DNA of 64,000 nt from Lutimaribacter pacificus (GCF_900142185.1 NZ_FQZZ01000010.1:1-64000); one strand, 5' to 3'; shown: positions 34,617-43,110, numbered from the stretch's first letter. A program made the numbers and translations. The notes: a model not told the origin generated them from the sequence alone.

Positions 34617-36746
34617 TCACTCCTGTCCGGCAACCTTTGCGGAAACATCCCGACCACTGGCTTGCGCCAAGGCGTTCATCACGTCCTCGGTTTTTAGCAA
34701 TTCGGACAGCACAATGCCGTTCGGTGCCGATGGTCCGTAGACGGCATTGAAGGGGATGCCGTATCTGCCGAAACTCTCAAGGTAGCGGGAAATGCGCGTG
34801 TCCGGGCGTGTCCAATCTGCCTGCATCGCCGTGACTCCAGGCGCTTCAAGCGCGCTCCGGACTGGCTCCCGATCGATGATAAGTGTCTTGTTCGCTTTGC
34901 AAGTCAGACACCAGTCAGCGGTCACATCGACAAAAACGACCTCTCCTGCGGACACGCGTTTCGCTATTTCCGAACGATCAAATGCGATCCAAGCCATTGC
35001 CAACTGCGGCGTCGAACGCGCAGGTGCTGATTGCTGCAAGAGAGGACCTGCGGCAATGGCCAGGACAAGGCTGGCTATGGCAATAGACCACCTGAATTGG
35101 GACTGCACATTCGGGAGAGATAGTATCAGAACGGCGAGACCGGACAACGCCGCGACCGCGATGACAGACGCAAGCCCGGCGACACCGTCGAGCACCCAGA
35201 ACAGCCACACGGCGGTTGCAAGCAACAAAACCCCCATGACGCTTTTGATGATCAGCATCCATCGACCAGGCTTGGGCATGAATGCGACCAGACGCGGGAA
35301 CGCGGCGATGACGAGATAGGGCAGGGCGAGGCCGAGCCCGAGGCTCGTAAAGACGATGAGGATGTCCACGCCACGCCCGGCCAAAGCAAAGGCCACCGCG
35401 GTGCCGAGGAACGGTGCCGAACAAGGCGTCGCCATGACGGCACCGAACATGCCAGTGAAAAAGTCGGCGGAATACCCGTTGCTTCCTCCGGCCCCTGCAA
35501 GCCGCGTCTGCATGCCGTGTGGAAGGGCGAACTCGAACGCTCCGAACAGATTTGCCGAAAAGACGAGCAGGACAGCGATCATCGCCGCAAGAAACAGCGG
35601 GCTTTGAAACTGCAAACCCCACCCGACGCTGAGGCCTGCCGTCTGGAGCGCCCAGAGGACGAGCGCCAGACCCCACATGAACGTCATGATGCCGGCGCTG
35701 GCAGCGACGAAACCGAACCGGACACGGGTTGTGTCGTGATCGGTGTGTTTGAGCACAGACGACACCTTGATGGACAGCACCGGCAGCACGCAGGGCATCA
35801 CATTCAGGATCAATCCGCCCAGCAGCGCGATCGCGGCAATCCAGATCAGTTCCATCATGTCCGGTGTCGTGGCGGCCAGTTCAAAGGGTGGTGCTATTCC
35901 TTGCGCCACGCGATCCGCGATGATCGTGAAGGCCCGGTTCTCGCCGTCGGTGACGGTAATCGACGGAGCCACTGTCACATCCGTATTCGACGAGAGGATC
36001 GGCAAGCGCGCCCAAAGCAAACGATCCTCTTCTCCCAAACGGATATCGGGTTTGCCAAGCGCAACACCCATACCCAGTTCGGGAAACACATCCGGCGACT
36101 GGAGTGGTTCATCGACGCGAAGGCTGACGATCAACTCCGTGAGGTCTTCGTCGATGAAGGCATTTGCCTCGCTGACGCCGCTCGTCTTGGCCCCTTCGGG
36201 GACGCGCTCGGAAAACGTACCGATCAGCCCAGCCGAAGTGCTGTCGATGACGTTGCCCCGTCCGAGGCGAAGTGACAGGTCAAACTCTTCCGGGACACAG
36301 ACATTGGAGCACACCAGCAGTTTGACCTGCGCGGAAAGAGTCACAGGTGCGCCGGGATCTTTGAGCGTTATGCGCAGCGGAAAGACGACTTCACCCGCAT
36401 AACCAAAATTTTCGATGCCGAAGGCGGTGAAGCGCGTCGGGGCGGGCCACATGAATTCGACATCTGCGACGTTTTCGGAACCGCTCCATTCGACCGAAGG
36501 CGGTATTCCCACCTCGCCCGCCGACCGCCAATAGGTCTTCCAGTTTTCGTTCAGTTGAAGGTGAAGCCCGGCTGACAGAGTCTGTGTGTTCTCGGGAACG
36601 CCGTCCTGTACACTAATGAGATGCGCGGTGAGTGGCGCGCTCTGGTATTCAGCAGAGGTTGCTGCCGCGACACTTCCAGAGACAACGGCCAGGAGCACGA
36701 AGGGAATAAGCAAAACCCGTCGCAGGATCAAAAGGCAATCGATCAA
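34617..36746 (-). CDS. DsbD/ScsB-type thiol:disulfide interchange protein (copy 2)
   Basis: This 709-residue protein has the same layout as the copy at 1239-3365: a signal peptide, an N-terminal domain with CSNVC, the eight-helix domain with NVMPCVLPVLS and ATPCSAPFLGT, and a C-terminal thioredoxin domain with CLTC at 613-616. It should supply electrons to periplasmic thiol proteins such as ScsC (42337) and CcmG (32404). It is the last gene of a leftward operon that starts from a CueR-like promoter at 37361-37391, whereas copy 1 lies behind the direct-repeat operator. Confidence 0.93.
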   Translation of the reverse strand: MIDCLLILRRVLLIPFVLLAVVSGSVAAATSAEYQSAPLTAHLISVQDGVPENTQTLSAGLHLQLNENWKTYWRSAGEVGIPPSVEWSGSENVADVEFMWPAPTRFTAFGIENFGYAGEVVFPLRITLKDPGAPVTLSAQVKLLVCSNVCVPEEFDLSLRLGRGNVIDSTSAGLIGTFSERVPEGAKTSGVSEANAFIDEDLTELIVSLRVDEPLQSPDVFPELGMGVALGKPDIRLGEEDRLLWARLPILSSNTDVTVAPSITVTDGENRAFTIIADRVAQGIAPPFELAATTPDMMELIWIAAIALLGGLILNVMPCVLPVLSIKVSSVLKHTDHDTTRVRFGFVAASAGIMTFMWGLALVLWALQTAGLSVGWGLQFQSPLFLAAMIAVLLVFSANLFGAFEFALPHGMQTRLAGAGGSNGYSADFFTGMFGAVMATPCSAPFLGTAVAFALAGRGVDILIVFTSLGLGLALPYLVIAAFPRLVAFMPKPGRWMLIIKSVMGVLLLATAVWLFWVLDGVAGLASVIAVAALSGLAVLILSLPNVQSQFRWSIAIASLVLAIAAGPLLQQSAPARSTPQLAMAWIAFDRSEIAKRVSAGEVVFVDVTADWCLTCKANKTLIIDREPVRSALEAPGVTAMQADWTRPDTRISRYLESFGRYGIPFNAVYGPSAPNGIVLSELLKTEDVMNALAQASGRDVSAKVAGQE

Positions 36747-36803
36747 GATACCTGCTTCCTTCCCATATTTTCCGCAGATTTCGCCAGGACGGCGGAAATT
36801 GCG

Positions 36804-37028
36804 TCAAAGTCCACCTGTGGCAAAACCCTGACGACCGTCCGCACAGACAATTCGCGCAACGCCAGTCGCAGAAGATGAAAGGGTTCGACACCCATCCGGC
36901 AGAAGGTCTGACGCTTGCTTCGTGGACACGATAGCCTTCAGATCTAGGCAGTCTGCAAGGCTTCCCGCGCAACCTCCAAGTAATGTAACCATCAACAGCA
37001 ATACGAATACCTTTGCTTTCCCTCGCAC
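36804..37028 (-). CDS. Small predicted lipoprotein
   Basis: This 74-residue product has a lipobox (TLLGGC) after a hydrophobic signal. The mature part has three further cysteines, an even chance for disulfides. It lies 1 bp after the DUF2933-like gene and 57 bp before dsbD, which supports it as a real gene. No family is recognised. Confidence 0.6.
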   Translation of the reverse strand: MRGKAKVFVLLLMVTLLGGCAGSLADCLDLKAIVSTKQASDLLPDGCRTLSSSATGVARIVCADGRQGFATGGL

Positions 37029-37029
37029 A

Positions 37030-37332
37030 TCACTGCCTGTTGCGGGCGACGCTAGGAATCACGGAACTTATGGGCTCGGGCGCTTCCTCGATAGTATCGT
37101 TTGCCTTGTCGGAATGGCACGATTTCCCCATGAATCTATGCATCACAAGATGCGCTCCAACGCACAACAGGAGCGGGGCGAAAGCCGATGCATTGCCCCA
37201 CATACCCGCAAGCGTTCCGCCAGCGAGAAAAAAACCGATCACGGGCAACAGCATCACAATGCAACACGCCATCATTCCGTAATGCATGAGCCTGTCTGTA
37301 ATCGGCTTATTCTTGGGATTTTCGTCGTCCAT
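37030..37332 (-). CDS. DUF2933-like small membrane protein
   Basis: This 100-residue protein has two predicted helices: MACCIVMLLPVIGFFLAGG with vicinal cysteines, and FAPLLLCVGAHLVMHRFMG, ending in a Cys-His (KSCH). The pattern matches DUF2933-type proteins often found beside copper genes. The Cys, Met and His residues along the helices could bind Cu(I) (inference). It is the first gene of the leftward operon. Confidence 0.75.
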   Translation of the reverse strand: MDDENPKNKPITDRLMHYGMMACCIVMLLPVIGFFLAGGTLAGMWGNASAFAPLLLCVGAHLVMHRFMGKSCHSDKANDTIEEAPEPISSVIPSVARNRQ

Positions 37333-37360
37333 GACACCCTCTTTGTCTCGTTCCTGGCGT

Positions 37361-37391
37361 CATTTGCGACCCTCCAGCAGGGTAAGGTCAA
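37361..37391 (-). promoter_or_regulatory. CueR-like promoter
   Basis: On the minus strand, TTGACC (37391-37386), a 19-bp spacer with CCCTGCTGGAGGG, then CAAATG (37366-37361). It is weaker in its dyad than the copA site. It abuts the direct-repeat operator at 37393, so the two regulators may interfere. Confidence 0.6.
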
Positions 37392-37392
37392 G

Positions 37393-37408
37393 GATACAAA
37401 TGGATACA
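37393..37408 (+). promoter_or_regulatory. Direct-repeat operator GATACA-AATG-GATACA
   Basis: This is the best copy of the motif: two perfect GATACA hexamers 10 bp apart, 80 bp upstream of the long L,D-transpeptidase-cytochrome-oxidase operon. Response-regulator binding is inferred. Confidence 0.62.
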
Positions 37409-37487
37409 CTTCTCGCGGCCTTGTCAGGTTGCCTGATGCCGGGTCTCCCGTAAAAGACATGTACAAACCGTAGGCTAGGAGTGTGTC

Positions 37488-38048
37488 ATGACGACATCGC
37501 GAAACAACAAGATCAATCGACGAAGCCTGTTGGGGTATGCGGCTGTCGCTTTGGTTGCACCAAGCGTGGTTCGAGCCGAAACCATTCGCCGCAACATTTC
37601 TTCTTTCCGAGTTCATGACTGGCAAGACCATTTCGACACGCTCGGCAAAGGGATCATCATCTCAGACACCGTGACGATGGCGCTACAGCACTGGACAGCG
37701 GACGGCGAGATGCGGATTTACCCGACATCCGTTCCGCTGACCGACGAACTCACCAAACGCGGTTACACTGAAGTGGTGGAAAAACGCAAAAACCCCAGTT
37801 GGGCGCCGACGCCCTCCATGCGGGAACGCAATCCGGAATGGCCGGCACGTATCGAGGGGGGTGATCCGGACAACCCCTTGGGTACTCGCGCACTGTACCT
37901 GTCGTGGCAGTACTACCGTATTCACGGGACACAGGACACGCGCAAGATCGGCCGCCGGTCGTCAAACGGCTGCATCGGTTTGTTCAACGAACAGATCGAG
38001 GAAGTCTACGAGCGAGCGCCTGTCGGCACTCAAGTCAAACTCATCTGA
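37488..38048 (+). CDS. Tat-exported L,D-transpeptidase (copy 1)
   Basis: YkuD-family enzymes crosslink peptidoglycan or attach proteins to it through a catalytic cysteine. This 186-residue protein has a twin-arginine signal (INRRSLLG) and the family motif with His146 (RIHGT) and Cys162 (SSNGCIGL). It is the first gene of an operon that continues with three cytochrome genes, a multicopper oxidase and ScsC. It is the most divergent of four such enzymes in the window (others at 48200, 50838 and 60291). Confidence 0.9.
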   Translation: MTTSRNNKINRRSLLGYAAVALVAPSVVRAETIRRNISSFRVHDWQDHFDTLGKGIIISDTVTMALQHWTADGEMRIYPTSVPLTDELTKRGYTEVVEKRKNPSWAPTPSMRERNPEWPARIEGGDPDNPLGTRALYLSWQYYRIHGTQDTRKIGRRSSNGCIGLFNEQIEEVYERAPVGTQVKLI

Positions 38049-38076
38049 CCCAACGGGCAAGGCGGAAGATACAGGC

Positions 38077-38535
38077 ATGGACAAATTAACTGCGCTGATT
38101 GGTGCCGTTTTTGTTATCGGCGGGGGTTTTGCCGTTTGGCAGTTCGTTGGAGCCGAAGATTTAGCGGTTGGCCACTCCATGACGCCACCTGACACAAGCG
38201 AGATTGCCGAAGGCGATCCGATCGTCCAGGTCCAGCTGCCTGACGCACTCTCGCAGCAGGCGGCGCTTGGGAAGAACATATTCGAGGCAAAATGTTCCGA
38301 GTGTCACGGCGAAAATGCCGCCGGTCGCAACGGTGTTGCGCCGCCTCTCGTGCACAAGATCTACGAACCGAGCCACCATTCGGACATGGCTTTTGTTCTG
38401 GCAGCTCAAAACGGCGTCCGTGCACATCACTGGAATTTCGGTAATATGCCTAAGATCGAGGGATTGACCCAAGGAGACGTCAAGATGGTGGCCGCCTATG
38501 TCCGCGAATTGCAGCGGGCCAACGGGATCAACTGA
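38077..38535 (+). CDS. Membrane-anchored c-type cytochrome
   Basis: The 152-residue protein has one N-terminal helix (uncleaved anchor or signal) and a class I cytochrome domain with CSECH at 73-77 and a probable axial Met in FGNMPKIEG. It should carry electrons in the periplasm, perhaps from the multicopper oxidase or cytochrome genes downstream to the respiratory chain (inference). It starts 28 bp after the L,D-transpeptidase. Confidence 0.88.
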   Translation: MDKLTALIGAVFVIGGGFAVWQFVGAEDLAVGHSMTPPDTSEIAEGDPIVQVQLPDALSQQAALGKNIFEAKCSECHGENAAGRNGVAPPLVHKIYEPSHHSDMAFVLAAQNGVRAHHWNFGNMPKIEGLTQGDVKMVAAYVRELQRANGIN

Positions 38536-38861
38536 TGCGTTGGTCGAAGACGAACCGATGGATTCTGTCGGCCGTTTTCGGCCTTTTCCTTGTAGTACTC
38601 GGGGTGCCAGAGGCGCCGGTATATCATGGTGAAACGTCGTTGGGGCAGGAATACCATGGTCACGAAGACGCAGGGCCATCGACCGAGGCCTCTGGCCACT
38701 GCCATCCAGGCCTCGATTGTTCTGTCCCGGCAGCGTTATTGCTTCAGCCGAACATGGCGTACGAGCCTTCTTTTCTGAAAGCCGTCATGCAAGACGGCGC
38801 GATCCAACGAACCGAATTGCGCCCGATCAGCGATCCTCCACCGCCCCGACGGTGGGTCTGA
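38535..38861 (+). CDS. Small exported His/Cys-containing protein
   Basis: I do not recognise this 108-residue protein. A signal-like hydrophobic segment is followed by a His-rich stretch (YHGETSLGQEYHGHE) and SGHCHPGLDCS, two cysteines among histidines, which is a plausible metal site. It ends in a proline-rich tail. The ATG overlaps the cytochrome stop (TGATG), which supports translation. It may be a periplasmic copper binder; that is inference from composition and place. Confidence 0.62.
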   Translation: MRWSKTNRWILSAVFGLFLVVLGVPEAPVYHGETSLGQEYHGHEDAGPSTEASGHCHPGLDCSVPAALLLQPNMAYEPSFLKAVMQDGAIQRTELRPISDPPPPRRWV

Positions 38862-38904
38862 TTTCACATCGCTCGAAAAGCAGACCCAAAGAAGGATCGA
38901 AGAC

Positions 38905-39498
38905 ATGAAAAAGACGACTATCGTAGCGGCAGTGTTGATTGCAGGTACTGCGGTCACGGCATTCGCGCATAGCGGTGCCACCGGCATCGTGAAAGAGCGC
39001 ATGGATGCCATGCTTGCAATGGGGAAGGCGGTCAAGACCGTGGCCCCGATGATGCGGGGCGAAACGGCCTATGACGCAGAAACAGTGCGCGATGCCGCGC
39101 GCCTGTTCCAGCAGCACGCCGGTGAGAGCATGACAAAGCTGTTCCCAGAGGGCACAGGGGGCATGCCCTCGGAAGCCAAGGACGAGGTGTGGACCGACTG
39201 GGAGCGCTTCGCGGCATTGGCAAGTCAGCTGGAAGAATACTCTGAGGGCCTGGAACGCGCAGCCGACAATGGATTGGGCGGCATGAGCGGCAATACCTCC
39301 ATGGATGGCGCCTCGATGATGGGCGGCGGGTCAATGATGGGAGGCGATACAACCATGATGGGCGGGAGCACGATGATGGGCCGAGGCGACATGATGGATG
39401 CGGCCGCCATTGCCGAAATGCCCGCCGACGCAGCATTCGCGATGACGACCCAGGTCTGTTCCGCATGCCATGAACGCTTCCGGGCGGAAGAAGACTGA
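38905..39498 (+). CDS. Cytochrome c'-type protein with Met-rich insert
   Basis: This 197-residue protein has a signal peptide ending AFA, a four-helix cytochrome c'/c556 fold and the haem site CSACH at 185-189 near the C-terminus. Between the third and fourth helices (about 127-165) sits an insert of MMGG-type repeats with 12 methionines, absent from ordinary cytochromes c'. Met-rich segments bind Cu(I) in CopA/PcoA-like proteins, so a joint haem-copper protein is suggested. Confidence 0.85.
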   Translation: MKKTTIVAAVLIAGTAVTAFAHSGATGIVKERMDAMLAMGKAVKTVAPMMRGETAYDAETVRDAARLFQQHAGESMTKLFPEGTGGMPSEAKDEVWTDWERFAALASQLEEYSEGLERAADNGLGGMSGNTSMDGASMMGGGSMMGGDTTMMGGSTMMGRGDMMDAAAIAEMPADAAFAMTTQVCSACHERFRAEED

Positions 39499-39500
39499 CC

Positions 39501-40418
39501 ATGCGCCGGTTCTTGACACTCGTCAGCGGGGCCGCCGTGCTGGGCGCGGCCAGCCTCGGCGTCGTGATTGCATGGCCTGTCGGCAGTGCAGTGACTCCGA
39601 TTGCAATAGAGGGCAATGTCGACCGGGGCGCATATCTGGCGCGCGCCAGTGGGTGCATTGCCTGTCATACCAATTTTGAAGCGGGCGGCGCACCACTTGC
39701 CGGAGGGGCGCCGCTCGAAACCCCGTTCGGAACGTTCTACCCGCCCAACCTGACGACAGACCCGGAACATGGCATGGGCGAATGGACGGCAGAACAGTTC
39801 GCAAAAGCCGTGCGGCAAGGCATCGGCCCCGATGGAACGCCGTACTATCCGTCTTTCCCGTACACCTTCTATGCGGATTTTTCTGATCAGGATATCGCTG
39901 ACCTCTGGGCGGCGTTTCAAACCGTGCCGCCCGTGGACGAGCCTGCACCAGAAAATGATGTCAGCTTCCCATTCGACCAACGATGGGGGCTGAAGCTCTG
40001 GCGAGCGGCGTTCTTCTACGATCCGGATACCGAACCGATTGAAGGGCGAAGCGACGCATGGAATCGAGGACGGGAATTGGTGCGCGGTGCGGCACATTGC
40101 GGAGCCTGCCATACGCCGCGCAATCTTGCGGGAGGCCGCGATATCGGTGCTTCCTTTGCAGGCAACGCCCAGCTTCCCGGTGGCAGCAAGGCCCCCGCGA
40201 TACGGCCAAAAGACCTGGTCAAAAATGACTGGACGGTTTCAAACCTCGCTTATGCGCTCCAGACCGGCATCACCCCTTCGGGCGATGCTTTCGGCGGCAG
40301 CATGGCGGAAGTGGTTCGCGAGGGAACTCGGTTTCTGACACCTGCCGATCGCGAAGCGATGGCGCTTTTCCTGCTGAACAAGGACACGGTCGAGGCGGAG
40401 AACCCCGCGTCGAACTAA
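39501..40418 (+). CDS. Dihaem c-type cytochrome
   Basis: The 305-residue protein has a signal or anchor helix and two class I cytochrome domains with CIACH at 52-56 and CGACH at 200-204. The segments FGTFYPPNLTTDPEHG and LARASGCIACHT resemble the cytochrome subunits of periplasmic dehydrogenases. No dehydrogenase is encoded nearby, so it may take electrons from the multicopper oxidase system. It starts 2 bp after the cytochrome c' gene. Confidence 0.87.
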   Translation: MRRFLTLVSGAAVLGAASLGVVIAWPVGSAVTPIAIEGNVDRGAYLARASGCIACHTNFEAGGAPLAGGAPLETPFGTFYPPNLTTDPEHGMGEWTAEQFAKAVRQGIGPDGTPYYPSFPYTFYADFSDQDIADLWAAFQTVPPVDEPAPENDVSFPFDQRWGLKLWRAAFFYDPDTEPIEGRSDAWNRGRELVRGAAHCGACHTPRNLAGGRDIGASFAGNAQLPGGSKAPAIRPKDLVKNDWTVSNLAYALQTGITPSGDAFGGSMAEVVREGTRFLTPADREAMALFLLNKDTVEAENPASN

Positions 40419-40424
40419 CACCAC

Positions 40425-40450
40425 GCGGGGGCAACACGCCCCCGCTTTCT
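40425..40450 (+). terminator. Hairpin with T-rich tail inside the operon
   Basis: GCGGGGGC and GCCCCCGC pair over 8 bp with a 5-base loop and are followed by TTTCT. It lies between the dihaem cytochrome and the multicopper oxidase and could attenuate the downstream genes. Confidence 0.55.
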
Positions 40451-40461
40451 CGAGGATCGAA

Positions 40462-41856
40462 ATGAGACAAACACGTCGGGATTTCTTGCGCCATGCAACA
40501 CTGGCGGCCTGCGCGGCGGCCATCCCGCAGTCGGCTTTTGCCGCGACCCCGTTCGAGGACCTGATTGCCAAGGTTGCACGTCGACAGCTTCTTCCGGACA
40601 CCTACCCGGAAACAGAGATCTGGGGCTATGACGGCCTCGTTCCGGCCCCGGAAATCAGGGTCACACAAGGCGATCGGGTGCGTCGCAGGTTTCGCAACGA
40701 GGTACCCGATCCCAGTTCGGTTCACTGGCACGGAATCCGGATCGACAACGCGATGGATGGCGTTTCAGGGCTGACCCAAGAGGCCGTAGCGCCGGGTGGA
40801 ACCTTTGACTACGACTTCGTCGTACCGGACGCGGGCACCTATTGGTATCACGCGCATAATCGCTCATACGAGCAAGTCGCGCGTGGTCTGCGCGGTGCCT
40901 TGATCGTCGAAGAGGTCGATGGACCGGACATCGACCGCGAGGAAGTCATCGTTCTGGAGGACTGGTTGCTCGACCCTGAGAGCGGGCAGCTGTTCGACAA
41001 TTTCGAACAGCCCATGATGATGAGCCACGGTGGACGTACCGGCAACTTTATCACGACCAACGGGCGCTATGACCTGACCTTGCCCGCGCAGCGCAACGAG
41101 CGCATTCGCTTGCGGATCATCAACGCAGCAAGCGCTCGAATTTTCCCGCTGAGGCTCTCTGGATTCAGTGGCTGGACGGTGGCCGTGGATGGAATGCCAA
41201 CCGGCCAACCCCAGTCGGTTGACGGCGAGTTGATCCTCGGCCCGGCACAGCGCGTCGACTTAATTGTGGATGTGACCGAAGACGAAGGCGGCACCGCCCA
41301 ATTGCTTCGCATCGGCGATGATGATCAATTGACCCCGTTGGTGAGTTTTCTGGTCAACGGCACAGCCAGTTCAGTACCAAGAGGCAAGCCACTGCCGTTG
41401 CCGCCGAACCCCGCGGCACACGCCCCGGACCTTGCCGATGCGCGTGATTTGCGACTGGTCATGTCCGGCGGGGCAATGGGGCGAATGCAGTCCGCATTGC
41501 TTGGCGGGGAACGTCTTGGATTCCGTCAGCTTGCCCAAGCGGGCAAATTCTGGGCCCTGAATGATGTCGCCGAAATGACCTACACGCCACTGGCCGATCT
41601 ATCCCTGAACGAGCCGGTGCGCCTGAAGATCGAGAACCAGACCGTTTTCCCACATGCGATGCACCTGCACGGGATGCATTTCCGCGAGCTGCGCCCCGAC
41701 GGCGCGTTCGGGCCGATGCGGGACACGATCCTGTTGGCCGGCAACGAGTCCCGGGAGATCGCCTTTACGGCAGACAATCCCGGCAAGTGGCTGTTCCATT
41801 GCCACATGCTCAGCCACGCCGCATCTGGCATGACAACCTGGATACGGGTCACATGA
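40462..41856 (+). CDS. Tat-exported multicopper oxidase (copy 1)
   Basis: This 464-residue three-domain oxidase probably oxidises Cu(I) in the periplasm. It has a twin-arginine signal (TRRDFL) and copper ligands at H88/H90 (HWHG), H130/H132 (HAH), HAMHLHGMHF, and the C-terminal HCHMLSHAASGM that supplies type 1 Cys447, His452 and Met457. A Met-containing stretch (MSGGAMGRM) lies before domain 3, as in CueO-like enzymes. The stop overlaps the next cytochrome gene (ATGA). A paralogue is at 48865. Confidence 0.92.
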   Translation: MRQTRRDFLRHATLAACAAAIPQSAFAATPFEDLIAKVARRQLLPDTYPETEIWGYDGLVPAPEIRVTQGDRVRRRFRNEVPDPSSVHWHGIRIDNAMDGVSGLTQEAVAPGGTFDYDFVVPDAGTYWYHAHNRSYEQVARGLRGALIVEEVDGPDIDREEVIVLEDWLLDPESGQLFDNFEQPMMMSHGGRTGNFITTNGRYDLTLPAQRNERIRLRIINAASARIFPLRLSGFSGWTVAVDGMPTGQPQSVDGELILGPAQRVDLIVDVTEDEGGTAQLLRIGDDDQLTPLVSFLVNGTASSVPRGKPLPLPPNPAAHAPDLADARDLRLVMSGGAMGRMQSALLGGERLGFRQLAQAGKFWALNDVAEMTYTPLADLSLNEPVRLKIENQTVFPHAMHLHGMHFRELRPDGAFGPMRDTILLAGNESREIAFTADNPGKWLFHCHMLSHAASGMTTWIRVT

Positions 41857-42335
41857 GATATCTCGTTTGGTCCCTTCCGATCACTGTCGCAGCAGCCGCC
41901 TTCACGTATTGGCTCTCGACCAGTGCATCCTCGGATGTCGGCAGCGCGTCCAGGGCGGAGAGCTACGACATCGAAGAAGGCGCGTTGCTCTACGCAGAAA
42001 ACTGTGCGTCTTGTCATGGCGCGGGTCTGGAAGGCCAGCCGGAATGGCGAACGCCCGGCGCGGATGGGCGCCTGCCAGCACCACCACATGATGAGACGGG
42101 TCACACCTGGCATCATCCTGACAGCCTGCTCTTCGATTACACAAAACTGGGGGGTGCGGCGCTTCTGGCGCGTCAGGGCGTCGAATTCGACAGTGGCATG
42201 CCCGGTTTCGCAGACGTGCTGACCGACCAGCAAATTCACAACATCCTGGCCTTCATCCGGTCCACCTGGCCAGACCGCATCCGCGAAGTCCAGGCCGCGC
42301 GGACAGAAGCCGACGAACAACGGGGAGAGAACTAA
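41853..42335 (+). CDS. c-type cytochrome
   Basis: This 160-residue protein has an N-terminal helix and a class I cytochrome domain with CASCH (NCASCHGAGLEG) and a likely axial Met in SGMPGFADVL. It is translationally coupled to the multicopper oxidase, so it is the natural electron acceptor or donor for that enzyme (inference). The domain resembles those of copper-island cytochromes that contain HHPDSLLFDY. Confidence 0.88.
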   Translation: MRYLVWSLPITVAAAAFTYWLSTSASSDVGSASRAESYDIEEGALLYAENCASCHGAGLEGQPEWRTPGADGRLPAPPHDETGHTWHHPDSLLFDYTKLGGAALLARQGVEFDSGMPGFADVLTDQQIHNILAFIRSTWPDRIREVQAARTEADEQRGEN

Positions 42336-42336
42336 A

Positions 42337-43068
42337 ATGCGTTTCAGACAAGCCTTCACGACGGTCGCGATAGCTGCCTTGCTTCCGATACCGGCACTCG
42401 CGGACGAACTGTCAGAGTCCCGGGTCAAGGAACTTGTGCTCGAGGCAATCCGCGAGAACCCGGAGATTGTCATGGAGGCCGTGGCGATCCTCGAACAAAG
42501 GCAGGCGCAAGCGCAGGAGCTCAGTCAGGCCCAAGTTCTGAATGACCAGCGCGATCTAATCGAGAACGATCCGAATGCGCCGGTTCTCGGCAACCTGGAA
42601 GGGGACGTCACTGTTGTGGAATTTTTCGACTACAACTGTCCCTATTGTCGGCGGGTCAAACCCGAGGTGCGGGCTTTGATCGAAGACGATCCCAACATTC
42701 GCCTCGTCTATCGTGAATGGCCCATTCTCGGAGACGGATCGGTGTTTGCCGCGAAAGCGGCCTTGGCAGCGCGCAAGCAGGACAAATACGAAGAGTTTCA
42801 CTGGGCAATGATGGGGCTGGAAGGCCGCGCGGAAGAGGCCTCCGTGCTGCGCGTGGCCGAGGAGATCGGCCTGGATATCGCGCAGTTGCGCAAGGACATG
42901 GAGGCCCCCGAGGTCGAAGAGCACATTGCGACCTCCATGCAACTGACCCAAGCTCTGGGCTTTAACGGCACGCCGTCTTTCGTGATCGGGGATGCGCTGG
43001 TCCCGGGCTTCGTCGAAAAGGCGCAGCTTGCCGACTTGGTCGAGGAAGCCCGCAAAGTCGAAGACTGA
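42337..43068 (+). CDS. ScsC/DsbA-family periplasmic thiol protein
   Basis: The 243-residue protein has a signal peptide ending ALA and a helical N-terminal segment (about 25-75, Glu/Gln-rich). That segment matches the trimerisation domain of ScsC/27-kDa-type proteins. Then comes a DsbA fold with CPYC at 101-104 and cis-proline GTPSFVIG. ScsC-type proteins protect against copper and are kept reduced by ScsB, here the DsbD copies. It is the last gene of the operon that starts at 37488. Confidence 0.9.
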   Translation: MRFRQAFTTVAIAALLPIPALADELSESRVKELVLEAIRENPEIVMEAVAILEQRQAQAQELSQAQVLNDQRDLIENDPNAPVLGNLEGDVTVVEFFDYNCPYCRRVKPEVRALIEDDPNIRLVYREWPILGDGSVFAAKAALAARKQDKYEEFHWAMMGLEGRAEEASVLRVAEEIGLDIAQLRKDMEAPEVEEHIATSMQLTQALGFNGTPSFVIGDALVPGFVEKAQLADLVEEARKVED

Positions 43069-43074
43069 AATTCT

Positions 43075-43106
43075 GTGCCCGGACCACCCTTGGGTGGTCC
43101 AGGCAC
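43075..43106. terminator. Bidirectional hairpin between convergent genes
   Basis: GGACCACCC and GGGTGGTCC pair with a 2-base loop, extended by GTGCC and GGCAC after one mismatch. It separates scsC from copZ. There is no strong T tract. Confidence 0.6.
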
Positions 43107-43110
43107 TGCA

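Noticed and set aside
39301-39410. Repetitive ATGATGGG units as a CRISPR or tandem DNA repeat
   Set aside because: They are codons of the Met-Gly-rich insert in the cytochrome c' gene, with irregular spacing and no spacers.
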